A stretch of 64,000 nt of DNA. It comes from Terriglobia bacterium (GTDB taxonomy: Bacteria > Acidobacteriota > Terriglobia > Acidiferrales > UBA7541). How positions within the stretch are numbered: position 1 is the stretch's first letter; every line of letters begins with the position of its first letter. Where the stretch lies: contig JAIQGG010000004.1 of the NCBI GenBank assembly GCA_020072785.1, forward strand, positions 62,001 to 126,000. The letters are read 5' to 3'. Made by a program: the position numbers and the translations under genes. This document shows, one piece after another, positions 34,617 through 43,349 of the stretch. The notes under the pieces are model-generated. The model made no database searches. It saw nothing but the letters and a program-made list of their open reading frames with translations, and was not told where the DNA came from.

Positions 34617-34653
34617 GCCGCCGGACTCCTCGAGTTCGGCGGCTTTTGTTTTT
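34617..34653 (+). terminator. Rho-independent terminator or attenuator
   Basis: GCCGCCG (34617-34623) pairs with CGGCGGC (34637-34643), and TTTTGTTTTT follows to 34653. It ends the cys operon, or acts as attenuator for the carbonic anhydrase gene that starts 68 nt further on. Confidence 0.85.
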
Positions 34654-34720
34654 AGGGCCAGGTTTTTCAATCACTCGCGTTCTGCACGCCAAGAGAGCGC
34701 GATTTAAAAAGGAGAAAGTC

Positions 34721-35245
34721 ATGGGAGTCTATCAAGAGACGCTGCAGGCCAATGAAAACTACGCGAAGGAATTCAGGCTCGGGCATCTGCCCATGCCGCC
34801 GGGCCGCAAACTGGCCATCGTGGCCTGCATGGACGCGCGCCTCACGGTCGAACAGGTCCTCGGCCTGGAAACCGGCGAGGCGCACATCATCCGCAACGCC
34901 GGAGGGCTCATCACCGAGGATGCCATCCGTTCGCTGATCATCTCCACGCAGCTCCTCGGCACGCGCACCATCTACGTCATCCAGCACACCGATTGCGGCA
35001 TGCTCACCTTTCGCGATCAGGAGCTTAGCGACCGCCTCGCCAAGGAGACCGGACACGACGCTTCGCACATCCACTTCCGCGCCTTTTCGGACGTTGCTAG
35101 GAGCGTCGCCATCCAGATCCAGCGCGTCCGCGAGATCCCCTTCCTCCCCGCGGAGGTAGATGTGCACGGCTTTGTCTACGACGTGCGCACCGGCAAACTC
35201 CTTGAAATTGCCTCGGTGGGGGAAGAAAAGGCGGCTACCGCTTGA
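34721..35245 (+). CDS. Beta-class carbonic anhydrase
   Basis: This 174-residue enzyme interconverts CO2 and bicarbonate. The zinc ligands and activating residues are C36-x-D38-x-R40 in VACMDARL, and H89-x2-C92 in IQHTDCGM. The short size and the pattern resemble Mycobacterium Rv1284-type beta-carbonic anhydrases. AAAAAGGAGAAAG before the ATG is a strong ribosome-binding site. The Cys-rich leader and terminator upstream suggest that read-through from the cys operon may be regulated; its link to sulfur metabolism is unproven. Confidence 0.93.
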   Translation: MGVYQETLQANENYAKEFRLGHLPMPPGRKLAIVACMDARLTVEQVLGLETGEAHIIRNAGGLITEDAIRSLIISTQLLGTRTIYVIQHTDCGMLTFRDQELSDRLAKETGHDASHIHFRAFSDVARSVAIQIQRVREIPFLPAEVDVHGFVYDVRTGKLLEIASVGEEKAATA

Positions 35246-35323
35246 GTTCCCGCTGCTCTCCCGTTATCGTTGGACCTTCCGCCCTTCTCGCAAGCAACGG
35301 CGGAAACATTGGGAGGCAGAAGA

Positions 35324-35557
35324 ATGGCGGCAACCAAGATCACCGTGAAGGATAACGGCCCGCTGCGCATCGAGGGCGAGTTCGAGATCCTCGATCCCAG
35401 CGGCGCAACGTTCGGACTTGCAGGGCGCACAGCGCTTTCCCTGTGCCGCTGCGGCCACTCCGCGAACAAGCCGTTCTGCGATGGCGCCCATAAGGCCAAA
35501 GGCTTTATGGATCAGGTACAGGCCCGCGAGTTACCCCCACCAAAACCACAAGTGTGA
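35324..35557 (+). CDS. CDGSH iron-sulfur domain protein
   Basis: This 77-residue protein carries the complete CDGSH signature: C41-x-C43, S46, P50, C52-D-G-x-H56 (CRCGHSANKPFCDGAH). Three Cys and one His ligate a redox-active [2Fe-2S] cluster, as in mitoNEET. GGGAGG lies upstream of the ATG at 35324. No partner domain is fused. A long palindrome follows its stop. Confidence 0.92.
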   Translation: MAATKITVKDNGPLRIEGEFEILDPSGATFGLAGRTALSLCRCGHSANKPFCDGAHKAKGFMDQVQARELPPPKPQV

Positions 35558-35562
35558 GTCGG

Positions 35563-35596
35563 ATCGAGACAGTCTCAGAGATGAGACTGTCTCGAT
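35563..35596. repeat. Perfect 15-bp inverted repeat after CDGSH gene
   Basis: ATCGAGACAGTCTCA (35563-35577) and TGAGACTGTCTCGAT (35582-35596) are perfect complements around GAGA. It starts 5 nt after the CDGSH stop. There is no T-run on the plus strand; it could still be a bidirectional terminator. It marks the left edge of a low-G+C stretch. Confidence 0.8.
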
Positions 35597-35664
35597 TTGA
35601 TACATTTGTACCAACTCCGATAATCCACCCTGGAATCTCATGTAACGCCATAAGAACAAGTATG

Positions 35665-35820
35665 TTATGCCTTGATCAGCGGAATTTGACTCATCCTTTC
35701 AGTTATCTCACGATGTTGTTTCATGCTCTTGCGGAACTGCTGAAAGAACTCTAACTCTTGTTTTATCAATTCGTTAAAGTCTGAATGATTTCTTGGCCAA
35801 ACGGTCTCTGACTTGCTGTC
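35665..35820 (-). pseudogene. Low-G+C coding remnant
   Basis: On the minus strand a frame of 51 codons ends TAA at 35665 and contains FNELIKQELEFFQQFRKSMK, a charged helical stretch that looks coding. It is closed upstream by TAA (35823-35821) and has no ATG before residue 33, so it looks like the 3' piece of a lost gene. The region 35600-35840 is much more A+T-rich than both neighbours. No homology can be claimed. Confidence 0.25.
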
Positions 35821-35860
35821 TTAGGGAATCGTTGGGTCTCTTTGGCTATTGGGGGATATC

Positions 35861-37171
35861 TTGGGCGGTTGGGGCAAATTCGCCGGGTTTTCCCGGGAGA
35901 AGTCGCCGCGCTTTCTGGCCATTGCAGTCGCGGCCCTGTTGGCAGTGTTCTTTGGCGGGGTCCTGTGGCTGCGCTCGGCGGGGGTCTCCGGAGCGCCGCA
36001 GACCTATCTCTATCTGGAGATCTGCGGGACGCTGCTGAGCTTCTGCTATGCCGCCAACGCTCTGGTACGCTTCCGCGGAACGCATGACCGCACCGCGCTG
36101 ATCCTGGCCTTTGGCTTCGTCATCTCCGGCATCCTGGAAACGCTCGGGTATTTCGGTCTGGCCGATCTGCTGCAAGCCGGTCCGCTCTCCCTCAGCCGCG
36201 TGCCCATGAGCTGGATGGTCAGCCGCACACTGCTGGCGATTCTGTTGCTCTCCGCGCTTGGGGTGGAGCGGCGTATGCCCACCTCGCGTCAGCCCAGCCG
36301 GGAAATTGCCGGGGCTTTGCTGGTGGTTGTCGTGGCCGGGTATCTGACCAGCGCCGCCTTTCTGGCCGCGCCGGCCGCGCCTCTGGCGCGCGCCGCGCAT
36401 CTGCTCTCCCGTCCCTGGGATCTGCTTCCCGGGCTGCTCTTCCTGGCGGCTGCTTGCTTTTACTACCGGCGCTTGCGGGAAACGCAAACGCTTTACGACT
36501 ACGCGCTCTTCGGCGTGACCCTGCTCAATGCCGCCAGTCATGCCGCGGCGTGTTTTTCGCGGCAGCTTTTTGACGGGCCGTTTTTCCTGGCCGAGGTGTG
36601 CAAGACGGCCAGCTACGCCGTGATGCTCGGCGGAGCGTTGCTGGATCAGGCCCGGCTTTTCGAACAGGTCAGCGCCATGGCGGTGAGCGATCCCCTCACC
36701 GGCCTGGCCAACTATCGCCGGCTGGTCACCGTTCTGAACGGCGAGCTGGATCGCTCGCGGCGCAGCGGCCGGCCCTTCAGCGTAGTGCTGCTGGACATGG
36801 ACGACCTGAAGGCCATCAACGACCGTTTCGGTCACCTGACGGGCAGCCGCGCCATCTGCCGCCTGGGTAATGTGCTGCGCCTCCATTCCCGCACCATCGA
36901 CACGGCGGCCCGCTACGGCGGCGATGAGTTTGTCCTGGTGCTTCCCGAAGCGAAAGGCGATGTGGCGGCGCGCGTCGTGGAGCGCGTCCGCGAGCGCCTC
37001 GCACAAGACGGCGAGCTGCCGCGCCTCTCCGTGAGCGCCGGCGCCGCGGTTTTCCCCGACGACGGGGAGACTGCGGAAACGCTGCTGACGGCCGCGGATC
37101 ACGCCCTCTATCGCATGAAGCACCGGCGCACGAATTTGCAGTCGATTTCCCGCATTGCGGCGTGTTTGTGA
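35861..37171 (+). CDS. Membrane-bound diguanylate cyclase (GGDEF)
   Basis: This 436-residue protein has about seven hydrophobic segments in the N-terminal 260 residues (an MASE-like sensor) and a C-terminal GGDEF domain. The catalytic motif GGDEF is intact, and R-T-I-D five residues before it is a product-inhibition site. It makes c-di-GMP. TTG at 35861 has GGGGGA just upstream; TTG 35849 is the alternative, and an in-frame TAG at 35822 caps the frame. The start lies right at the edge of the low-G+C stretch, so an N-terminal truncation cannot be excluded. A PilZ gene follows after 8 nt. Confidence 0.88.
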   Translation: MGGWGKFAGFSREKSPRFLAIAVAALLAVFFGGVLWLRSAGVSGAPQTYLYLEICGTLLSFCYAANALVRFRGTHDRTALILAFGFVISGILETLGYFGLADLLQAGPLSLSRVPMSWMVSRTLLAILLLSALGVERRMPTSRQPSREIAGALLVVVVAGYLTSAAFLAAPAAPLARAAHLLSRPWDLLPGLLFLAAACFYYRRLRETQTLYDYALFGVTLLNAASHAAACFSRQLFDGPFFLAEVCKTASYAVMLGGALLDQARLFEQVSAMAVSDPLTGLANYRRLVTVLNGELDRSRRSGRPFSVVLLDMDDLKAINDRFGHLTGSRAICRLGNVLRLHSRTIDTAARYGGDEFVLVLPEAKGDVAARVVERVRERLAQDGELPRLSVSAGAAVFPDDGETAETLLTAADHALYRMKHRRTNLQSISRIAACL

Positions 37172-37179
37172 GGAGAGCG

Positions 37180-37485
37180 ATGCCCGTGCTCAAGAACAGC
37201 TCCCCGCCGCGCCTCGAACGGCGCATCCCCATGGAGGTGGCTGTCGTGCTCGATGGCCATCGCGAGATGCCCGGCAGGGAAGTCACCTTTACGGAAAATG
37301 TCAGCGCCCGTGGCGCGCGGGTCGTCACCATCCGCCGCTGGGCGCCCAATGACCGCCTGACGGTAAAGTCGCCGGCGGGAAACTTTCGCACCTCGGCCCG
37401 GGTGGCCTACTGCCAGTCCTTGCGTGGTGAAGGCTTCGCGATTGGCGTGGAGTTCCTGGACCCGCGGGGGCGATGGGTTGTCTGA
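37180..37485 (+). CDS. PilZ-like domain protein next to diguanylate cyclase
   Basis: This 101-residue single-domain protein has RLERRIPMEV (R-x3-R region) and ENVSARGARV (N-x-S-x2-G), the two elements that bind c-di-GMP. GEGFAIGVEFLDP is the typical last strand. It starts 8 nt after the diguanylate cyclase with an AGGAGAG ribosome-binding site, so synthesis enzyme and candidate effector are made together. Confidence 0.82.
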   Translation: MPVLKNSSPPRLERRIPMEVAVVLDGHREMPGREVTFTENVSARGARVVTIRRWAPNDRLTVKSPAGNFRTSARVAYCQSLRGEGFAIGVEFLDPRGRWVV

Positions 37486-37634
37486 ATCCAGAAGCAGCTC
37501 GACTCCGAGTCGTAGCGGATAGGAGGGAACGCCTGGAACAGGAATCAGAAACTAGCGCAGGATAACGCCGTGCGGAGTGCAGCAAGAGCCGCCCGGCGTT
37601 TTCCTTTTTTGCAGGGCCAGCCAAGGAACCTCTT

Positions 37635-38738
37635 CTAGACCAACCCTGGATCGCCGGCTGTGCTGCGGATCTCCTGGTAAAGCTGCAGTGTCTTTTCCAC
37701 CATGGTGTCCGCCGAAAAATTCTGCTGCACGCGCACGCGCCCGGCGCGGCCCACGGTTCCCGCAAAGGCCGGGTCGCGCAGAAAGCGCGCCACCGCTTCG
37801 CGGATCTCCGCGACGTCCGGGCCGGAAACCAGCAGCCCGCTCTTTTCGTGCTCGATGATCTCCGGGAGCGCGCCTTTGGCGAACGCAATGGACGGCGTTT
37901 CGCAGGCCATCGCCGCCAGCAGAGAATTGTTCAGCGCCTCGAAGAACGATGGCAGCAGGTATACGTCCACCGCGGCATAGACGTTCTCCACATCCTTCAC
38001 AAATCCCGGGAAGAGCACGGCGTCCGCAATCCCCAGCTCGCGGGCCAGCGCTTGCAGCTGCCCGCGCAGCGGGCCGTCGCCGGCCAGCAGCAGGCGAATT
38101 TGCGGGAACTCCGGGCGCAGCGCGGCCACCGCGCGGAGGAGCCATTCCTGGCCCTTGTCCGCGAGAAAAACTCCCGCGCAGCCGAGCAGCGGGATTCCTT
38201 CCGCGAGACCCCAGCGCGCGCGGGCCTGCCGGCGCTGTTCCGCGCTGGGTGGCGGCGGAATCTCCACCCCTTCGTAGATTACGGCGATCTGCTCCGGCGG
38301 GATGCCGCAGGCCGCGACCTTTCCCGCGACCCACTGCGAATTCGCGATGATGCGCTGCGAAGCGCGGTAGCGCGCTTTGGCCAGCCAGAAGCGCGAAAGC
38401 GGATAACCCACGCGCCGGGAAATCACCAGGGACGTCCGCTTCTGCGCCTTCGCCAGCCAGGCGGCGGTCAGCGCATGTGGCTCGTTGGCATGCACGATTT
38501 CCGGGACACCCTTTGCAAAGAGTCTCTGCAGCTGCAAGAAGGCCTGCAGCGTGGAATGCCGCGCGGCGACGGTGTGCACGGCCACGCCGCAATCGCGCGC
38601 GCGTTCGGCGAGCGCCGAGCTTTCCAGGGCCAGCAACTCGGCGGCATGCCCGCGCGCGTGCAAGCCTTTCAGCAGCAGCAGCGCCTGGTTCTGGCCGCCG
38701 CGCCATTCGCGCTCCAGGTCCACGTACAGCACTCTCAT
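37635..38738 (-). CDS. Glycosyltransferase family 4
   Basis: This 367-residue GT-B enzyme transfers sugars to an envelope glycan. The N-terminal VDLEREWRGGQNQALLLLKG and the C-terminal donor motif FFEALNNSLLAAMACETPSI (E-x7-E type) are typical of GT4. The ATG at 38738 overlaps the stop of the upstream GT2 gene by 4 nt, so both are coupled. They likely build lipopolysaccharide core; donor and acceptor are unknown. An alternative long frame upstream to 39149 is a shadow. Confidence 0.88.
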   Translation of the reverse strand: MRVLYVDLEREWRGGQNQALLLLKGLHARGHAAELLALESSALAERARDCGVAVHTVAARHSTLQAFLQLQRLFAKGVPEIVHANEPHALTAAWLAKAQKRTSLVISRRVGYPLSRFWLAKARYRASQRIIANSQWVAGKVAACGIPPEQIAVIYEGVEIPPPPSAEQRRQARARWGLAEGIPLLGCAGVFLADKGQEWLLRAVAALRPEFPQIRLLLAGDGPLRGQLQALARELGIADAVLFPGFVKDVENVYAAVDVYLLPSFFEALNNSLLAAMACETPSIAFAKGALPEIIEHEKSGLLVSGPDVAEIREAVARFLRDPAFAGTVGRAGRVRVQQNFSADTMVEKTLQLYQEIRSTAGDPGLV

Positions 38739-39502
38739 GCCCCGCCCTGCTTCCCGGTCTCGCGTACCAACTGCCCGAGTTTCCGGTACTTGAGGCGGAC
38801 CGCCCGGGCCGCCATCTGCGCAATCAGCGCCCCGCGGTAGCCATCCAGGAATCCGCCGCGCAGCACGAAATTCTGGAACCAGCTCCACGGCGTGGCCAGC
38901 CACAGGGCCCCGCGCCAGCTCCGCTTGCCCGCCGCATACAGCTGCTGCGCTGCCAGCGCCGTATAGCGCTCGACGTTGGCCTCGTGCTCGGCGAAGGAAC
39001 GCACCGTGTAATGCAATAAATCCCCGTTCAGCCGGCCCGGCTTTCCTTCGCCGCGCAGCGATTCGTGCACGAGGCCCTCGAAGCGCGCCGCATCCCGCCG
39101 GTACAGCCGCCGCTGATAATCCGGATACCAGCCGGAGTGCCGGATCCACGCTCCGAGATACCAGGTGCGCCGCGCCATCTCATACACTGTCGCGCCGGGC
39201 GGGCCCGCCTTCCACTTTCGCAGCGCGCCCTGCAGCGCCGTGCTCAGCTCCTCGTCGGCGTCCAGCGAGAAAATCCACTCGTGCGCGGCCTGGGCCGCCG
39301 CGAAATTCTTCTGCTCGGCATAATTGGTCCAGGTGCGCCTGAATACCTTGGCTCCGTGTTCTCGCGCAATCTCCGTCGTGCGATCCGTGCTCCCGGAATC
39401 CACGACGACGATCTCCTCCACGACGCCGGCCAGCGACGCCAGCGCGCGCGGAAGATTGTGCTCTTCGTTGAGCGTGATCAGACAGGCGGAGACGTGGTTC
39501 AT
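38735..39502 (-). CDS. Glycosyltransferase family 2 (WaaE/KdtX-like)
   Basis: This 255-residue GT-A enzyme starts SACLITLNEEHNLPRALASL with the nucleotide-binding strand, followed by VVDSGSTDRT and the metal-binding SLDADEELS (D-x-D). RLYRRDAARFEGLVHESL is typical of WaaE/KdtX-like LPS-core beta-glucosyltransferases. It has a hydrophobic C-terminal patch and probably sits at the inner membrane. It is the first gene of a two-gene unit with the GT4. Confidence 0.9.
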   Translation of the reverse strand: MNHVSACLITLNEEHNLPRALASLAGVVEEIVVVDSGSTDRTTEIAREHGAKVFRRTWTNYAEQKNFAAAQAAHEWIFSLDADEELSTALQGALRKWKAGPPGATVYEMARRTWYLGAWIRHSGWYPDYQRRLYRRDAARFEGLVHESLRGEGKPGRLNGDLLHYTVRSFAEHEANVERYTALAAQQLYAAGKRSWRGALWLATPWSWFQNFVLRGGFLDGYRGALIAQMAARAVRLKYRKLGQLVRETGKQGGA

Positions 39503-39569
39503 AGGGGGATGCGGAAAAGTATCTCACAAAAGATGGCGGCGGCCAGAGGAAGCCGGGGGGCTTGCCGTG

Positions 39570-40103
39570 TTATTTCAGTTCGAACGTGATGCGAATGGTG
39601 CTGGAGCCGATGCGAAACTCCGCGCCATCCACCAGGTAGGCGGCGCGCGTGCGCTCTTCGTCGTAAAACGTGCCGTTCGTGGATTCCAGGTCCTTCAGGT
39701 TGATGGCCGTGTCCTTGACCTCGAGCAGGCAGTGGTAGCGCGATACCTCGGGGTCGTCGAGTGCCAGGTCGGCGCCCTTCCTCCCCAGCGTCACGCGCGG
39801 CTTGGTGAGTTCGAAAACCAGGCCTTTCGAAGGTCCGCTGGTGACCGTGAGCAGCACGCGCCGCCCCTGCGGCAGGCTGAGCCCCTCGTAGTCGTCTGTG
39901 ACCTGCAGGTTCGGGCTGGTGCCGTCGGCCCGCGCAAACGAAGGCAGGGGCGAGATCACCATGGTACTGTCCATGCGCCGGCGGATCTCGATCACCGTGG
40001 TCTGCCCGCATTTCGAGCAGCGGAACTGCACCTTGGGGTGCGTGCCCACGTCCGCGTCTTTCAGAATGTGCTGCATGCCGCAATGAACACACGCCGTTTG
40101 CAT
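39570..40103 (-). CDS. Zinc-finger plus FHA-domain protein
   Basis: This 177-residue protein has an N-terminal zinc ribbon (C5-V-H-C8 and C29-S-K-C32, MJ0042-like) and a C-terminal FHA phosphothreonine-binding domain with VTLGRKGADLALDDPEVS, RYHCLLEV and LESTNGTFYD. The Arg, Ser, His and Asn of the FHA pocket are all present. No kinase is adjacent. It probably reads Thr phosphorylation by Ser/Thr kinases located elsewhere. Confidence 0.85.
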   Translation of the reverse strand: MQTACVHCGMQHILKDADVGTHPKVQFRCSKCGQTTVIEIRRRMDSTMVISPLPSFARADGTSPNLQVTDDYEGLSLPQGRRVLLTVTSGPSKGLVFELTKPRVTLGRKGADLALDDPEVSRYHCLLEVKDTAINLKDLESTNGTFYDEERTRAAYLVDGAEFRIGSSTIRITFELK

Positions 40104-40267
40104 GCGAAAAGCTTAGCACTCCGTGGCGCTTCGCGGGAGGAAGGGAGCGCGGCCGGGTGCGGCAAGAGTAAAGCGGATTTTCCCGCGCACAGGCGCCGGC
40201 CGCTCTCCGGTCTTGCGCGCAAGTGTGCTAGCATTAGGCGTTCCAGACCCTGGAAGGAGCCACCGTC

Positions 40268-40987
40268 TTGTCGCAGCATATTACGCGCAAGGAATTGAAG
40301 CAGGACAAATTCCGCCAATCGATCGAGCACGGCGCCGAAGCCGTCATATCCCACAAGACGTTTGCCACCGTCGTGATCGGCCTGGTGGCCGCCATTGCCC
40401 TGGTCACCGGCGGCTGGCGGATTTATACCGAGCGGCGCACCGTCAACGCCGCCGCGGCGCTGGACGATGCCAGCCGGGTGTACAACGCGCGCATTCGCGC
40501 CGCGGGCGAACCCGCCGAGCCCGGCGAGATCACCTATCCTAACGTCGCCCTCAAGATGCAGGACGCCGCGGCGAAGTTCGCCGCCGTCGGCGACAAGTAC
40601 CCGGGCACCAATCCCGGCCAACTGGCCCGCTATTACGCCGCGCTCTGTTACGAAAGCCTCGAGCGTCCCCACCAGGCCCTGGAAAGCCTGAAGAAGATCG
40701 AAGGCAGCAGCGACAAGGAACTGGCCGCGCTCGCGCAATACCAGTCCGCCACCATCTATGCGCGCACTGGAAAGACCGACGACGCGGTGAAGGTTTACCG
40801 CGCCCTGGCGGAAAAGCCCAGCGCCTTTGTGCCCCGCAGCCTCGCCCTGCTGGAGCTGGCCGCGCTGCTCCGCACCAGGAACCCTAAGGAAGCGGCGGAC
40901 ATCTACGCGCAGCTCAAGAAGGAGTTTCCGGACACGGCCATCGCCGAAGAGGCGGAACGCAACCTCGAAGTGCTGCCGCAGTCCTGA
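40268..40987 (+). CDS. Membrane-anchored TPR protein (YfgM-like)
   Basis: This 239-residue protein has a short basic cytoplasmic start, one membrane helix (about residues 33-50) and then helical TPR-like repeats, e.g. QLARYYAALCYESLERPHQA and ELAALAQYQSATIYARTGK. The layout resembles YfgM, an accessory factor of periplasmic chaperones and the Sec translocon. TTG at 40268 is preceded by GGAAGGAG at a good distance. The dGTPase gene lies 66 nt downstream. The YfgM link is tentative. Confidence 0.75.
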   Translation: MSQHITRKELKQDKFRQSIEHGAEAVISHKTFATVVIGLVAAIALVTGGWRIYTERRTVNAAAALDDASRVYNARIRAAGEPAEPGEITYPNVALKMQDAAAKFAAVGDKYPGTNPGQLARYYAALCYESLERPHQALESLKKIEGSSDKELAALAQYQSATIYARTGKTDDAVKVYRALAEKPSAFVPRSLALLELAALLRTRNPKEAADIYAQLKKEFPDTAIAEEAERNLEVLPQS

Positions 40988-41053
40988 GAGACACCTCCGA
41001 CGATAGATAGCGCCGCCCGCAATTTATCCCGGCCCGGAGTCTCCGAGCGCTCC

Positions 41054-42190
41054 ATGAACCTCGCGCCCTACGCCATGCATGCGCAAGACTCCCGCGGACG
41101 GCGCTATGCCGAGCCGGCTCATCCCTACCGCAGCGACTACGCGCGCGACCGCGACCGCATCATCCATTCCCGCGCCTTCCGCCGCCTCGAGGCCAAGACC
41201 CAGGTCTTCACCACCCGCTTTTCCGATCATTTCCGCAACCGCCTCACGCACACCCTGGAAGTCGCCCAGATTGCGCGCACCGTGGCCGGCGCCCTGCGCC
41301 TCAATGCCGAACTGGCCGAAGCCCTGGCCCTGGCCCACGATGCTGGGCATCCCCCGTTCGGCCACGCCGGCGAGCGCCAGCTCGACGAGCTCATGCACGC
41401 GCACGGCGGCTCTTTCGATCACAACTTGCACGCTCTGCGCATCGTCGAGCAGTTCGAGCAGCGCTACTTGGCCTTCCCCGGCCTGAATCTGACCTTCGAG
41501 GTGCGCGAAGGCATCGTCAAGCACTCCCGGGACTATCCCCCGGCGGACTACCCGCAGCTCGCCGAGTACGCCCTGGACCAGCGCCCCCCTCTCGAGGCTC
41601 AGCTCATCGACTGGGTCGACGAGATCGCCTACAACACCGCCGACCTGGACGACGCCCGCGAGGCCCGCCTGCTTTCCCTGGACGATCTCCTCCAGGAGGT
41701 GCCCATGTTCCGCGAGGCCTACGCCGCCGTCGAGGCCGCCTATCCCCAGGGCCTCGCCAAGCTGAAGTTCAACGAAGCCCTCAAGCGCGTCCTGGACCTG
41801 CTGGTCACCGACCTCATCGAAGCCACGCAGCGGCGCGTGGCCGCATCCGGGGCAGCTTCCGTGGACGATATCCGCCACGCCCCGCAGCGCCTGGCCGGCT
41901 TCAGTGTGGAGCTCGCCGCGCGCAACGCCGAGCTAAAAAGCTTCCTCTCCACGCACATCTACCAGCATCCCGCCATCACCGACGACCGCAACCGCTCCGT
42001 GCCCTGCCTCGGCGAGCTCTTCGCCTATTACCTGCGGATTCCCAGCGCCATGCCCCCTTTCTACGCCGAATTGGCGGAGAGGGAGCCGCGCCACGTCGTC
42101 GTTTGCGACTACATCGCCGGGATGACCGACCAGTATCTGTTGCGCCAGCACCGCGAGCTGTTCGGCGCCAGCCGCCGCGCCGTGAATTAG
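41054..42190 (+). CDS. dgt: dNTP triphosphohydrolase (dGTPase family)
   Basis: This 378-residue HD-domain enzyme hydrolyses dNTPs to deoxynucleosides and triphosphate. Metal ligands are H66 in LTHTLEVAQIAR, H95-D96 in LAHDAGHPPFGHAGE and a later Asp in LIDWVDEIAYNTADLDD. It is of the type 2 (Thermus/Rv2344c-like) length class, not the longer E. coli Dgt. Start ATG 41054; ATG 41075 is also possible. It may affect dNTP pools or phage defence, but only the housekeeping role is expected here. Confidence 0.9.
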   Translation: MNLAPYAMHAQDSRGRRYAEPAHPYRSDYARDRDRIIHSRAFRRLEAKTQVFTTRFSDHFRNRLTHTLEVAQIARTVAGALRLNAELAEALALAHDAGHPPFGHAGERQLDELMHAHGGSFDHNLHALRIVEQFEQRYLAFPGLNLTFEVREGIVKHSRDYPPADYPQLAEYALDQRPPLEAQLIDWVDEIAYNTADLDDAREARLLSLDDLLQEVPMFREAYAAVEAAYPQGLAKLKFNEALKRVLDLLVTDLIEATQRRVAASGAASVDDIRHAPQRLAGFSVELAARNAELKSFLSTHIYQHPAITDDRNRSVPCLGELFAYYLRIPSAMPPFYAELAEREPRHVVVCDYIAGMTDQYLLRQHRELFGASRRAVN

Positions 42191-42349
42191 CGGCTTGCAA
42201 AGGTATAGTTTTGGGAGTGTCATCCTGTCTCTGACGATGGTTTTCATCGGAGGCCTCAGGATCTCCACCAGCAGGTTTGCAAGATTTGCTATTGCGGTCC
42301 GCAGCCTGCTCCGGATACAAAGAAATCTGAGCTGCGAGGGAGGGGAATC

Positions 42350-42853
42350 GTGGGAAGAAAGACATTCGTTGCGGTGGCGCTGCTTCTGTGCGGCGTGCTG
42401 GTGTGGAGTTCTTCGGGGACGGCCGCGCCGGCGGCCGCGGACCCCGCGGTGTTGCTGCAAGCCGATGAGGCGTTTGACGCCGCCAGAGCGGAACGCGGCT
42501 TGGAGGGCTTTGCCTCGTTCATTGCCGAGGACGTGACCACCATCCGTCCCAATCAGCCGATCGTCCGCGGCAAGGACTCTTTTCTCGCGGGCTGGAAGGA
42601 GGCCTATGCCGTGCCCGGGCTTTCCGTGCGCTGGAAGCCGGAAGTGGCGCGGATTTCGGACGACGGCACGCTGGGCTTCACCCTCGGCGCGTACCACGCG
42701 ACGCAGACCGATAACGGCGTCACGAAATCCGTGGGCACCGGGAAATACGCGACCATCTGGCGCCGGCAATCCGACGGCTCCTGGAAAGTGGTCTTCGACA
42801 CTGGCGTCCGGGATACGCCGCCCGCGGCTCCTGCGGCGCCGCGCAAGCCCTGA
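42350..42853 (+). CDS. Exported SnoaL/DUF4440-like protein
   Basis: This 167-residue protein has a signal peptide (about residues 5-25) and an NTF2-like domain containing GKDSFLAGWKEAY, GTLGFTLGAYHAT and ATIWRRQSDGSWKVVFDTG. It fits the DUF4440 group of small periplasmic proteins with unknown ligands. GTG at 42350 with GAGGGAGGGG is the start. The hotdog-fold thioesterase gene follows after 8 nt. Confidence 0.8.
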   Translation: MGRKTFVAVALLLCGVLVWSSSGTAAPAAADPAVLLQADEAFDAARAERGLEGFASFIAEDVTTIRPNQPIVRGKDSFLAGWKEAYAVPGLSVRWKPEVARISDDGTLGFTLGAYHATQTDNGVTKSVGTGKYATIWRRQSDGSWKVVFDTGVRDTPPAAPAAPRKP

Positions 42854-42861
42854 GCCCCGCC

Positions 42862-43296
42862 ATGTCCCAGGCTCACTTCGCGAAGCTCGTGGTCATGTAC
42901 CACGGCGCGCCCATCAACCAGTGGTTTCAGCCGCGCCTGCGCATTCCGGAAAAAGGCAGCGCGGAGATCGAGCTCGCGGTGCGCAAGGAGTTTTACCACT
43001 CCGCCGGCGCGGCCCACGGTTCCATCTATTTCAAGGCCCTGGACGACGCCACGTTTTTCGCCGTGCAGTCGCTACATCCGGAGACTTTCGTGCTCACGGC
43101 CTCCTTCAATCTCTACTTCCTGCGCCCGGTCACCGAAGGAAAGCTGCTCGCGCGCGGCCGCGTGGTGAGCCGCGCCAGGCGCTTGTACATCGCCGAAGGC
43201 GTGCTCTTCGACAGCCACGGCAAGGAAGCCGCGCGCGGCAGCGGCAGCTTCGTGCCCAGCGCCATCCCGCTGACCCCCGAAATGGGCTATCGCTGA
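42862..43296 (+). CDS. PaaI-family hotdog thioesterase
   Basis: This 144-residue hotdog-fold protein has EFYHSAGAAHGSIYFKALDD, where the helix after HSAGAAHGS is typical of PaaI-like thioesterases, and the strand LTASFNLYFLRPVTEGKL. It likely hydrolyses an acyl-CoA, possibly aromatic. The substrate is unknown. It is translated close behind the DUF4440 gene and may share its promoter. Confidence 0.82.
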   Translation: MSQAHFAKLVVMYHGAPINQWFQPRLRIPEKGSAEIELAVRKEFYHSAGAAHGSIYFKALDDATFFAVQSLHPETFVLTASFNLYFLRPVTEGKLLARGRVVSRARRLYIAEGVLFDSHGKEAARGSGSFVPSAIPLTPEMGYR

Positions 43297-43349
43297 GGGC
43301 GTGCCAGACGGCTCTGCCGGCAATCCGCCAGCAAGGCTTCGGCGCTTCC

